A stretch of 37,586 bases of DNA from JBKHJA01 sp046538375 (GCA_046538375.1 JBKHJA010000008.1:1-37586); one strand, 5' to 3'. Shown: positions 21,204 through 29,612, counted from the first letter of the stretch. Notes: generated by a model not told the origin, from the letters alone. Numbers and translations are program-made.

Positions 21204-24005
21204 ATGTTTATTCCTCTTCGCGTTCATTCTGCCTACAGCAAAGGAAAAGGGGGAGCCACCCTGGAGGAGCTGGCTTCCTGGGTTTCCCAGACAAGACTTC
21301 CGGCCGCGGCTCTGACCGATATAGAGAATCTCTACGGCTGGGGTGGGTGGAAGAGGGAAGCTGCCCACCGAGGGTTTTCGCCACTGTTTGGCTGTGAGCT
21401 GGAGATTCAAGGAAAAAGATTCGTGTTTGTGGTCAAAAACAGGGAGGGCTACTGGCATCTGATGGAGATCCTCAACCACCGCCAGATAAAGAAGACGGAA
21501 GGATTGGTGGTCATCCTCATCCCACAGCCCGGCGACAGGGAGCCTGTGGGCAGTTTAGAATGGATCCCTGGAGAAGACTTTTACCTGGGTGTAGATTTTT
21601 TTAACTTCAAAAAGGCTCTTGCCCAGGCCAAGGAACACAATTTTCCCCTGGTGTGGGCCAATCCTTTGAAATTCATCACCCATCCCCAAAAGCTCATCCT
21701 CCTCCATTCCATCCACAAAAAAATCCCTTTTCCCCCGGAGAGGGAAAGGCTCAACCCGAAAATGAGGCTTTTCGGACCCCAGCAGTCAGCGGTGGCTCTT
21801 AAAAGATTTGGCTCTGGGGCAGAAGAAGTCCTTAACAGGACTTTTGAAGTGGCCGAGAAGTGCTCATTTTCCTTTGCCCAGATCATCCCCCCACTTCCAG
21901 AGGACATCTTTCCTGTGACTTTACGAGAGACGGTGGTGAAGAAGCTGCGAAGCGGGAAGAGCTTGAGCTGGAGAGAAAGACAGCGGGCCCAGAGGGAGCT
22001 GGAAGCGGTGGAAGAATCGGGCTTCGGCCCCTATTTCCTGATCGTCCATGATGTGGTGGAGTTTGCCCGCCGCCGCGGCATCCTCCACAACCTGAAAGGC
22101 TCAGGAGCCTCTTCTTTTCTCGCCTATCTGCTGGGGATCTCTCACCTCAATCCCCTGGAGTTCGACCTTTATTTTGAGAGATTCCTGAATAAGGGACGGG
22201 ATGACCCCCCAGATTTTGACCTCGATTTTGACTCCCGCAGAAGAGACCAAGTGCTCTCCTATGTATTGAAGAGATACGGCCAGGGTCAGACAGGAGCAGC
22301 TTTTGTGTGCAGCCTGAAGAACTTCCGGGCCCGTTCCGCCCTGTACGAAACAGCCCGGGCCTTCGGACTTCCTCCTGATGAGGCCAGGTCTCTGAGTAAA
22401 AAAATTCCCTTTTTCGCTGAGCCTTCGTTCCTGAAGAAAGATAAACCTCCCGCGGGTTACCGGGAAATATGGAACGCCGCTTCAGAGCTTTCCTCTGTTT
22501 ACGCTGAAATCTCCCTGCATGTGGGAGGAGTGATCCTTACCCCTGCCCCGGTCAGCCGGTATCTCCCCTTGGAGGAATCGGCCAGAGGTTATGTTATGGC
22601 CCATTACAATCGGGATACGGTGGAGGATTTGAAGCTGGTGAAGCTGGACCTGCTTTCGGTGAGAGGACTGGCGGCTATCTCTGCCGCCAAACAGAGGCTG
22701 AGGCTCAGGAGTATTCCTTCTGGGGACAAAAAAGCTTACACCCTGCTGAAGAAGGCTCAGACCATCGGCTGCTTCCAAGTAGAGAGCCCGGCCATGATGA
22801 ATCTTCTCCGCCGGATGAAGCCGGAGGATATCTACGAGTTGACTCAGGCACTGGCGCTTATCCGGCCCGGCCCCACAGAAAGCGGGATGAAGGAGAGACT
22901 GCTGCGAAGCCGGGAGGGAAAGCGGGTTTTCCACCATTCTTTGCTGATGAGGATCCTTCCTGAGACCGGAGGGCTTCTCCTGTATGAAGAGCAGGTGATG
23001 CAGGTTGCCGAGAGGGCAGCCGGCATGGTCCCTGAAGAGGGAGACCTCCTCCGCAAGGCTCTTAAGGAAAAGAGGAAAGACTTTCCGCTCAAAAGAAAAT
23101 TTTTCAAGGAAACCGCAAAAAGGGGATACACCTCTGAGGAGATAAAAAAGTTGTGGAAAGTGATGGAGGATTTTTCCTCCTATGCTTTCAACAAAGCTCA
23201 CAGCGCTTCCTATGCCCACACGGCCTACCAGGCTGTGTTCCTGAAAGCGCATCACCCTGCGGCCTATCTTGCCGCTGTGCTCAACGCCGGAGGAGGATAC
23301 TATCCCCTGGGAGAGTACATCGAGGAGGCGAAAAGGCAGGGGATCAGGATCTTAGGCCCGGATGTCAACCGGAGCTCCTCCCATTTTGAGGTGGAGAGGA
23401 AAGGTATCCGGGTGGGGCTGACTTCTATCAAGGGGCTGGGTTTGAAGACTGTAAGGAAGATCCTACAGGAGAGAAAAGAGGGGAACTATCTTTCCGTGGA
23501 GGATTTTCTTTCCCGGGTTTCCCTGGCCAAGTCGGAGCTTTTCTCCCTGATCAAGGCAGGGGTGTTCGATTCACTGGAACCCCGGAGGTCACACCAGATT
23601 CTCCGCTACTTCCGGGGTTTGGAAGAAATGGATGAAGTCCGGGACCTGGAAGCCAGACAGAAGGAAAAGATGCAGGTGGAGGTTCTGGGTTTTGATCCTC
23701 AAGGGGATTCCCTTTTCCTTTTTGCCGGCAAAAGGCCTCCTCTGCGGATCAAGGATTTGTTAGGCTGCGTGGGCCAGGAGGTGGAGCTTGTGGTCAGAGT
23801 GGTAGATGCCCGCCTGAAGGAAGTGGCCGGAGGGCGGAGATATTTCTTTCTTTTCGAGGATGAAACCGGCCTTCTGGAGGGAGTGGGGGAGAGGAAGTGT
23901 TTGAGTTTTGGGACCCCGCCTGCCTGTTATTTGAGGGGAGAGATCCGCCGGGACGGCAACGGAAGGCCCAAAATTTTCAACTGCTCTTTTCTCTCTCCTT
24001 TTTAA
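21204..24005 (+). CDS. DnaE-type DNA polymerase III alpha subunit, SOS cassette (error-prone type)
   Basis: C-family polymerase of 933 aa, clearly shorter than the replicative DnaE (about 1160 aa). The N-terminal PHP domain is degenerate: RVHSAYS and TDIENLYG replace the usual His-x-His and TDHGNLYG, so metal binding and proofreading are unlikely. Palm-domain acids are intact: D339 and D341 in PPDFDLDFD, D482 in KLDLLSVRGL. A helix-hairpin-helix (TSIKGLGLKTVRKIL) and an OB-like region (VELVVRVVDARLKE) follow. It starts 4 nt after dinB with a weak ribosome site, suggesting translational coupling. Position next to lexA and dinB supports a DnaE2/ImuC-like mutagenic role. Whether it belongs to the DnaE2 clade proper needs a tree. 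Confidence 0.9.
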   Translation: MFIPLRVHSAYSKGKGGATLEELASWVSQTRLPAAALTDIENLYGWGGWKREAAHRGFSPLFGCELEIQGKRFVFVVKNREGYWHLMEILNHRQIKKTEGLVVILIPQPGDREPVGSLEWIPGEDFYLGVDFFNFKKALAQAKEHNFPLVWANPLKFITHPQKLILLHSIHKKIPFPPERERLNPKMRLFGPQQSAVALKRFGSGAEEVLNRTFEVAEKCSFSFAQIIPPLPEDIFPVTLRETVVKKLRSGKSLSWRERQRAQRELEAVEESGFGPYFLIVHDVVEFARRRGILHNLKGSGASSFLAYLLGISHLNPLEFDLYFERFLNKGRDDPPDFDLDFDSRRRDQVLSYVLKRYGQGQTGAAFVCSLKNFRARSALYETARAFGLPPDEARSLSKKIPFFAEPSFLKKDKPPAGYREIWNAASELSSVYAEISLHVGGVILTPAPVSRYLPLEESARGYVMAHYNRDTVEDLKLVKLDLLSVRGLAAISAAKQRLRLRSIPSGDKKAYTLLKKAQTIGCFQVESPAMMNLLRRMKPEDIYELTQALALIRPGPTESGMKERLLRSREGKRVFHHSLLMRILPETGGLLLYEEQVMQVAERAAGMVPEEGDLLRKALKEKRKDFPLKRKFFKETAKRGYTSEEIKKLWKVMEDFSSYAFNKAHSASYAHTAYQAVFLKAHHPAAYLAAVLNAGGGYYPLGEYIEEAKRQGIRILGPDVNRSSSHFEVERKGIRVGLTSIKGLGLKTVRKILQERKEGNYLSVEDFLSRVSLAKSELFSLIKAGVFDSLEPRRSHQILRYFRGLEEMDEVRDLEARQKEKMQVEVLGFDPQGDSLFLFAGKRPPLRIKDLLGCVGQEVELVVRVVDARLKEVAGGRRYFFLFEDETGLLEGVGERKCLSFGTPPACYLRGEIRRDGNGRPKIFNCSFLSPF

Positions 24006-24083
24006 GGGCTTCTGTAAGCCGGCAAAACATTGACAACGCTCTTCCTTACTCGTATAAATGGGCCAGACTCCTCATATAGAACC

Positions 24084-24530
24084 ATGAGTACCTATGTGTT
24101 GATGAAACTGCTGGAATCTAGGCCCCGAAGGTATGACCAGGGAATACGCCTTCTCACCCGGGGAAGATTGGATAAAGCTTATGATGATTTGACCTCCCTC
24201 ATAAATCAGGGAGACAGAGTCCTGGATTTAGGATGCGGGACAGGGGCATTGACTCTGAGGGCCGCAGCCAGAGGGGCCCGGGTTAAGGGAATCGACATCA
24301 ATCCCCGCATGCTGGATGCGGCTCGAAGCCGGGCGGAAAAGGCCGGCCTCGCTTCTTCTGTGGAATGTGTGGAGATGGGAGCGGCTGAGCTGGATAAAGA
24401 AAAAGAGAAAAGCTATGACGCGGTGATGAGCGGCCTCTTTTTTTCTGAGTTGAGCCACCATACCCAGAGCAGGCCGCTGTGTGGGCTAGGGAACCTCCTT
24501 AATCTTGACAAAATCGATTTAAATACTTAA
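24084..24530 (+). pseudogene. Truncated class I SAM-dependent methyltransferase
   Basis: From ATG 24084 the sequence MSTYVLMKLLESRPRRYD followed by GIRLLTRGRLDKAYDDL matches a widespread methyltransferase family. SAM-binding motif I (VLDLGCGTGALTL), the acidic residue in KGIDINPRMLDAAR and YDAVMSGLFFSELS are all present. After that the homology stops and about 26 unrelated residues lead to a TAA at 24528-24530. The C-terminal half of the Rossmann domain, including the expected HRVLKPGG-type segment, is missing. It therefore looks like a 3' deletion that fused the gene to the region just upstream of the Rieske gene. No Shine-Dalgarno is seen. Probably inactive as a methyltransferase. Confidence 0.7.
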
Positions 24531-24542
24531 TCTGATTATTCA

Positions 24543-24971
24543 ATGGTGGAGAGAAGAAAATTCATAAATTTCATTTTTGGTGGAGGGATTGTGGGGACTC
24601 TTCTTACCTTTCTCTATCCTGTGATCCGCTATCTCATCCCGCCTGAACAGAGTCAGGTTAAGATCAGCCAGGTCCCGGCAGCCAAACTGGGAGAACTTGC
24701 TCCCGGTTCTTATAAAATTTTCAAGTTCGGAGATTCTCCCGGTATTCTTATCCATACCAAAGAAGGGAAGTTTATTGCCTTTTCTGCTGTGTGTACCCAC
24801 CTGACATGCACCGTGCTGTATGAGGAAGAATCAGAGACCATCCTCTGTCCCTGCCATAACGGAAGATTTGATCTGGCGGGCCACGTTATCTCCGGACCTC
24901 CTCCTTCCCCCCTGGAATCTTATCATGTTGAAGTGTTAAAAGATGAGATTATAGTCACCAGGAAGGTTTGA
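24543..24971 (+). CDS. Rieske [2Fe-2S] protein of a cytochrome bc-type complex
   Basis: A 142-aa Rieske protein with a single N-terminal membrane anchor (residues 8-32). The preceding RR pair (ERRKFINF) suits Tat export. Cluster ligands are C84 and H86 (CTHLTC) plus C102 and H105 (CPCHNG); C89 and C104 would form the usual disulphide. The GPPPSPLESY loop follows. It transfers electrons from quinol bound at cytochrome b to the c-type cytochrome. The next gene begins after 1 nt. No clear Shine-Dalgarno precedes ATG 24543. Confidence 0.93.
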   Translation: MVERRKFINFIFGGGIVGTLLTFLYPVIRYLIPPEQSQVKISQVPAAKLGELAPGSYKIFKFGDSPGILIHTKEGKFIAFSAVCTHLTCTVLYEEESETILCPCHNGRFDLAGHVISGPPPSPLESYHVEVLKDEIIVTRKV

Positions 24972-24972
24972 A

Positions 24973-26046
24973 GTGAAGAATTTGAGCCAGAGGTTATTTT
25001 CTTATTTCAACCAGCGCTTCCAGCTTTCTGAGCTGGCTCGACTGACTGAGAAGAAAACAGTCCCAGAACACAAGCATTCTTTCTGGTATTATTTTGGCGG
25101 GATATGCCTGTTTCTGTTTGCCCTTCAGGTCATCACCGGGCTTTTGCTTCTGCTCTATTATATCCCTTCTGTCGATCATGCCTACGAGAGCATCCATTTC
25201 ATAATGAGTCAGGTTGAATTCGGGTGGTTGATTCGCTCAGTCCACAGTTGGAGTGCCAATATTCTGATGGGAGCCATATTTGTTCATATGTTCAGCACAT
25301 TCTTTCTCAAGGCTTATCGTCCGCCCCGAGAACTGACCTGGATCAGCGGCTTTTTCCTGCTTCTGGTCTTTCTGGCTTTTGGATTCAGCGGTTATCTCCT
25401 GCCCTGGAATAAACTCTCCTTTTTTGCCACCAGAGTGGGAACAGACATAGTGGGGTCCCTGCCCTGGATTGGAGAAGGGATCAAGACTTTTATTCTGGGG
25501 GGCTCCTCCGTTTCTCAATCCACCCTAACCCGGTTCTTTTGGCTCCATGTGGCTGTGCTTCCCCTCCTGGCCGTGGTCATTGTCGCTGTCCATGTCATCC
25601 TGGTGCAGATTCTGGGGATGAGCAGGCCTATTGGAGTGAGAGAAGCGGGAGAAGTACCCTTTTTTCCCCATTTTCTGCTCAAGGATTCTCTGGGATGGAT
25701 TCTCATCCTGGCCCTGATAGGAATCTTATGCGTTTTTTTCCCCTGGGAGATCGGCCAAAAAGCCGATCCCTTTGCCCCCACCCCTTTGGATATCCAACCG
25801 GAATGGTATTTTCTGTTCATGTTCACCACTTTAAAGCTGGTACCTTCTCACGTGTTTTTCATGGAGGGAGAGATTCTGGCCATATTTGGATTCATGGCAG
25901 GAGGATTGGTGTGGATGCTGGTTCCCTATTTGGATCGGAGGGCTGCACGGGAAAAAAGGAGTCCTTTCTTTCCCTGGTTGGGATTGGTGGTCCTGGTGTA
26001 TATGATTCTTTTGACTGTGTTGAGTTTTGTCCATCCCAGGATGTAG
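24973..26046 (+). CDS. Cytochrome b of a quinol:cytochrome c oxidoreductase (b6-like)
   Basis: Fused cytochrome b (357 aa) with about eight membrane helices. Heme ligands are the pairs in VHSWSANILMGAIFVH (13 residues between) and HVAVLPLLAVVIVAVH (14 between). The 14-residue spacing in the second pair is the cytochrome b6 pattern. The quinol-oxidation motif PEWY is present in DIQPEWYFLF. It starts at GTG 24973, directly after the Rieske gene, and is followed 4 nt later by a nine-heme cytochrome. Together the three would move electrons from menaquinol to periplasmic cytochromes and translocate protons. Confidence 0.93.
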   Translation: MKNLSQRLFSYFNQRFQLSELARLTEKKTVPEHKHSFWYYFGGICLFLFALQVITGLLLLLYYIPSVDHAYESIHFIMSQVEFGWLIRSVHSWSANILMGAIFVHMFSTFFLKAYRPPRELTWISGFFLLLVFLAFGFSGYLLPWNKLSFFATRVGTDIVGSLPWIGEGIKTFILGGSSVSQSTLTRFFWLHVAVLPLLAVVIVAVHVILVQILGMSRPIGVREAGEVPFFPHFLLKDSLGWILILALIGILCVFFPWEIGQKADPFAPTPLDIQPEWYFLFMFTTLKLVPSHVFFMEGEILAIFGFMAGGLVWMLVPYLDRRAAREKRSPFFPWLGLVVLVYMILLTVLSFVHPRM

Positions 26047-26055
26047 AGAGTGGCA

Positions 26056-27318
26056 ATGAAGATGACGAGAGTTAAAAATATTGATGGCTTTCTTATCCTC
26101 CTCCTGATTCTTTTTTTTATTCCCCTTTCTCTGTTCTCTCAATCCAGCAGTTGTATCACCTGTCATCAACAGATGGAAGATGAGCTTTTCCAGCCGGTGA
26201 AAGCTTTTGATCAGGATATTCACCAGCAGGTGGGTTTGAGCTGTGTGGATTGTCATGGAGGAGACCCAGGAGAAGAGGACATCGATTCAGCCAAAGATGC
26301 AACTTTTAAAGGAAAGCCGGAGAGAATCCAAATCCCTGAATTTTGTGCTTCCTGCCATTCAGATCCTGATTACATGAAACGTTTTGATCCCGACATCAGA
26401 GTGGATCAACTGGCCCTGTACTGGACCAGCCATCACGGCCAACTGTTGAAAAAAGGAGGCCGCAAAGCGGCTGTGTGCACGGATTGCCACGGCGTTCACG
26501 GCATCCAGAAAGCAAGCCACCCCCAGTCCTGGACCTTTCCCTGGAATATCCCCAAAACCTGCGGCGGCTGTCATTCAGATAAAGAATACATGAAAGACTA
26601 CAGCATATCCACCAGTCAACAGCAGGATTATATGGAAAGTGTGCATGCCCAGGCTCTTTTGGAAAAGAAAGACCTCTCTGCTCCTGTCTGCAACGACTGC
26701 CACGGCAACCATGGAGCAGTTCCTCCAGAGGTGACCTTCGTTGCCCAGGTTTGCCGCCAATGTCATCTCAGTGCTGGAGAGCTTTTCTCCGCCAGTCCTC
26801 ACAAGCAGGCCTTCAAGGAGATGGGTTTTTCTGAATGCGGAGCCTGCCACCAGCATCATAAGATTGTAAAGCCCTCGGATGAGATGTTAGGGTATGGCGG
26901 GGATGGAGTGTGCCTTCAGTGTCATGATGAAGATTCCGAAGCTTATCAGATGGCCGATGAGATAAGACAGAAGATCACCCGTATGTCCCAGAGGATTGAA
27001 ACAGCGGGGGGGATTCTGAACAGAGCTTACAAACAGGGAGTGGAGGTGAGTGATCCCAGATTCAGGCTGAAAGAAGCTGAGTCTTCCCTGGTCAAGGCCA
27101 GAAACTTGACCCACAGCTTATCCTTAGAATCCGTAGAGAAGGAAGTGAGCAAGGGCGAACAGGTGGTATCGGAAGTCATCAAGGAAGGAGAAGCTGCCTT
27201 GAGAGAGGCCCGAGTGAGAAAGACGGGGTTGGTGATTGCTCTGTTGTTTGTGTTTCTTTTGGCGGTGGGGCTTTTTTTAAAAATAAGACATTTGAAGACC
27301 AGGGGCCGAGCCTCATAA
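26056..27318 (+). CDS. Nine-heme membrane-anchored cytochrome c
   Basis: The protein has an N-terminal signal segment (FLILLLILFFIPLSLFS) and nine CXXCH motifs: CITCH, CVDCH, CASCH, CTDCH, CGGCH, CNDCH, CRQCH, CGACH and CLQCH. After the last heme comes a helical, probably coiled-coil stretch of about 90 residues, then a C-terminal membrane helix (LVIALLFVFLLAVGLFL) and a basic tail. Most of the chain is therefore periplasmic. It takes the place of cytochrome c1 or cytochrome f in the bc-type complex encoded just upstream. ATG 26056 is preferred to GTG 26050 because the upstream GAGAG fits better. The ORF converges with DUF72, 32 bp away. Confidence 0.92.
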   Translation: MKMTRVKNIDGFLILLLILFFIPLSLFSQSSSCITCHQQMEDELFQPVKAFDQDIHQQVGLSCVDCHGGDPGEEDIDSAKDATFKGKPERIQIPEFCASCHSDPDYMKRFDPDIRVDQLALYWTSHHGQLLKKGGRKAAVCTDCHGVHGIQKASHPQSWTFPWNIPKTCGGCHSDKEYMKDYSISTSQQQDYMESVHAQALLEKKDLSAPVCNDCHGNHGAVPPEVTFVAQVCRQCHLSAGELFSASPHKQAFKEMGFSECGACHQHHKIVKPSDEMLGYGGDGVCLQCHDEDSEAYQMADEIRQKITRMSQRIETAGGILNRAYKQGVEVSDPRFRLKEAESSLVKARNLTHSLSLESVEKEVSKGEQVVSEVIKEGEAALREARVRKTGLVIALLFVFLLAVGLFLKIRHLKTRGRAS

Positions 27319-27350
27319 AGGCGCAGGCGAAGGTTTTTTGCCGTAATCGG

Positions 27351-28250
27351 TTATTCGGGCGGATCGAAAAGATCAAGCTGGCCGCTTTTCAGTTTGACCG
27401 TCATGTCCTTAAGTACGGGATATTTCTGGAGGAGGGAATGAGGAATCTCCAGTTTTTTGCCGGTGATCATGTTCTTGATCTGGAGGGCATTGGCCAATGC
27501 CTGCCCGCGATAATGATTGTTGGTGATCACGCAGACTTTATCACTTCTTTGGCCTAGTTTTTTTATTTTCTCCACCCATTCCTCAAGCTCTTCTTTGGTG
27601 TAAAGATAATCGTACCGCTCATCGCGGCCAGCATCTTCCCTGAACCAATTCTTGTAGTTGCGGCCGTGGAGCCGGACGTAAGAAAAATGGGAGTTGGTGG
27701 CCGTAGCCGAGGGACCGATGGAATTACGGTACAGGGGCTGATCGATGTTGCAGTAACAGACGCTGTGTTCAGAAAGGAGGTCATAGAAGCGGGGGTTATC
27801 CCAGGAGGAGTGTCTGACTTCCAATGCCAGAGGATAGTCAGAAAATAATCGGAACAATCTCATCAGGTACTCGGTGTGGGCAGTGGTGTTGACAAAAGAC
27901 CAGGGAAACTGGATGAGGATGGACGCCAGTCTGTTCTTGGCTCTTAAGGGTTCGATGCCCAGTTTAAAATCATCCACCTCCTTTTGAGAAAAGTCTTTCC
28001 TCTGGTGGGTGAAGATTTGATGGAGTTTGACCGAGAATTGAAAATCAGGGCAGTCCTGCACTTTTTTTATCCAGGAGAGGGACATATAAATGGCTGGAGG
28101 CCTGTAGAAAGTGCTGTTTATCTCCACCATGTTGATGTATTGGGCTAAAAAAATGAGAGGATGGAAGCCTCTGCCTTTTCTTTCTGGATAAACGATTCCC
28201 TCCCAGTCTTTGTAACTCCATCCGGCGGTGCCGAAATAATGTCGGGCCAT
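27351..28250 (-). CDS. DUF72 family protein (YecE-like, TIM-barrel)
   Basis: The protein starts HYFGTAGWSYKDWEGIVYP and continues MVEINSTFYRPP, FQFSVKLHQIFTHQ, LALEVRHSSW and YVRLHGRN, the standard DUF72 signature order. About 299 aa is normal length. DUF72 proteins adopt a TIM barrel and are widespread, but their role is not established. The start is ATG 28250 (MARHYFG) or the ATG two codons earlier at 28256; neither has a good ribosome-binding site. The gene is isolated and divergent from the 28611 operon across repeat copy 3. Confidence 0.88.
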   Translation of the reverse strand: MARHYFGTAGWSYKDWEGIVYPERKGRGFHPLIFLAQYINMVEINSTFYRPPAIYMSLSWIKKVQDCPDFQFSVKLHQIFTHQRKDFSQKEVDDFKLGIEPLRAKNRLASILIQFPWSFVNTTAHTEYLMRLFRLFSDYPLALEVRHSSWDNPRFYDLLSEHSVCYCNIDQPLYRNSIGPSATATNSHFSYVRLHGRNYKNWFREDAGRDERYDYLYTKEELEEWVEKIKKLGQRSDKVCVITNNHYRGQALANALQIKNMITGKKLEIPHSLLQKYPVLKDMTVKLKSGQLDLFDPPE

Positions 28251-28314
28251 CAGCATTTTATTTTAAACCAAGAGCATAAATTTTCCAATGGCGGCTGGAA
28301 AGGAGAAATTAATT

Positions 28315-28534
28315 CATTTCCGGTGATAAAAGAGAATATTTTGGGTCAGGCTGGGTGCTTTGAAAACACACGGCCTTTTCCCCAGCGAGGAAAAGACCGC
28401 TCGGTTTCAGGCTTCGCTCTTCTCTCCTTCGGAGAGAAACCATGCCCGCTCAGCCTTCAAACGGTTTTCTCAACACCCACCCTGACCTCCCTCGTACCTC
28501 TAGATATTATATTTCTGTCACGGATTTAGAAATG
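28315..28534 (+). repeat. Structured MITE-like element, copy 3 (diverged)
   Basis: A 220-bp element with CATTTC (28315-28320) and GAAATG (28529-28534) termini. The inner inverted repeat (28344-28357 with 28474-28487, 13 of 14 paired) has a different sequence from copies 1 and 2 but keeps the pairing. The CCAGCGA-loop hairpin (28371-28381 with 28389-28399) also keeps its stem through several double changes. The unpaired blocks CTTCGCTCT and ACCATGCCCGCTCAG are identical in all three copies. It lies upstream of and in the same sense as the lipoprotein gene at 28611. Confidence 0.82.
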
Positions 28535-28555
28535 GTTAAGGAAAGGAAAAAAAGA

Positions 28556-28584
28556 TTGATAGCCGATTGTTTTTTGATTATTAT
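28556..28584 (+). promoter_or_regulatory. Sigma-70 promoter of the 28611 operon
   Basis: TTGATA (28556-28561), 17-bp spacer, TATTAT (28579-28584). Five of six matches in each hexamer, starting 22 bp after the end of repeat copy 3 and ending 26 bp before the ATG. Confidence 0.65.
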
Positions 28585-28610
28585 GTTTAGGATATATCAA
28601 GGATTATAAA

Positions 28611-29612
28611 ATGAAAAAAATCTTGATTTTTCTTATGCTCATCGTTTCTGTTTTTCTCTGCTGTCAGAAAAAACAGGATGATCTTTACACCATGGGTATT
28701 TTTCAGGTCGACGATGCTCCCACCCTCAATGAGGTGAGAAAAGGATTTCTTCGAGGATTGGAAGATCAGGGGTTGGTAGAAGGAACCAGCGTCAACCTGT
28801 TCATCAGGAACGGCATGGGGGATATTCCTGAGGTTCAGAGGATTGCCCAGGAATTCGTGGATAGAAATGTCCAAATGATTGTTGCCCTGTCCACGCCCTG
28901 CCTTCAGGCTGCTCTTCATGCCACCCGCCAGATTCCCATCGTATTTTCCTCAGTGGCCAATCCCTACCTCGCCGGTGCCGGCAATTCGGCTGAAGATCAT
29001 TTGGCCAATGTTTCAGGAGTTTCTTCTCGAGGGCCCATAAGAGAAAGCTTGATATTTCTCAAAGAAGTCCTGCCTGATGCCCAGAGAGTGGGAACTTTAT
29101 GGACCCCATCAGAAATCAATTCAGAATTTTATCTTGAATTGGCCAGGAAAGCTGCCCATGAGCTGGATATGGAAATAGTGGCTGTTCCCATTTCCAACAA
29201 AAGAGAAGTACTTCTGGCGGCGCAGGCATTGGTCAATAAAAAAATCGATGTCATGTATCAAATTTCTGATAATACCATCAATGCTTCTTTTGAAGCAGTG
29301 GGAAGGGCGGCGGCGGAAAACGCCATTCCTCTATTTGGCGGGTTTGTCCTGTCCACCCATCTGGGAGCATGTGCCGCCCTGGGATGGGATTTCTTTGATA
29401 TGGGGTATAAAGCAGCTCAAATAGCTGTTCGAATCAAAAACGGAGAGAGTCCAGGGGATATTCCCTTTCAATATATGGATAAAGTTCGGCTGTATCTCAA
29501 CTTGAATGCAGCCCAAAGACAGGGAATCGATTTTTCTGAGAAAGTCTTGAAGAGAGCAGATGAGATCATAGTCATGGGAGGAGATTCACCTCAGTCTTCT
29601 GAAGTTCGATGA
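28611..29612 (+). CDS. ABC-type substrate-binding lipoprotein (PF04392-like)
   Basis: A 333-aa protein with a lipoprotein signal peptide (LIFLMLIVSVFLCCQKK, lipobox Cys near residue 18). The rest is a type I periplasmic binding fold of the ABC_sub_bind (TrpX/TrtX-like) group: MGIFQVDDAPTLNEVRKGF, QMIVALSTPCLQAALHAT, IPIVFSSVANP, RVGTLWTPSEINSEFY and ALGWDFFDMGYKAA. No permease or ATPase gene is nearby, so it may be a sensory or orphan binding protein, or use a transporter encoded elsewhere. Its stop overlaps the start of the acylase gene by 4 nt, which suggests functional pairing. Confidence 0.85.
   Translation: MKKILIFLMLIVSVFLCCQKKQDDLYTMGIFQVDDAPTLNEVRKGFLRGLEDQGLVEGTSVNLFIRNGMGDIPEVQRIAQEFVDRNVQMIVALSTPCLQAALHATRQIPIVFSSVANPYLAGAGNSAEDHLANVSGVSSRGPIRESLIFLKEVLPDAQRVGTLWTPSEINSEFYLELARKAAHELDMEIVAVPISNKREVLLAAQALVNKKIDVMYQISDNTINASFEAVGRAAAENAIPLFGGFVLSTHLGACAALGWDFFDMGYKAAQIAVRIKNGESPGDIPFQYMDKVRLYLNLNAAQRQGIDFSEKVLKRADEIIVMGGDSPQSSEVR

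Noticed and set aside
22482..23255. 257-aa open frame antisense to dnaE, and a similar 245-aa frame antisense to dinB (20195-20932)
   Set aside because: Both lie wholly within well-conserved polymerase genes in G+C-rich DNA, have biased His/Pro/Ser/Gln composition and no recognisable domain.
24007..24020. Intrinsic terminator after dnaE
   Set aside because: Only a 5-bp stem (GGCTT/AAGCC) with no following T-run.
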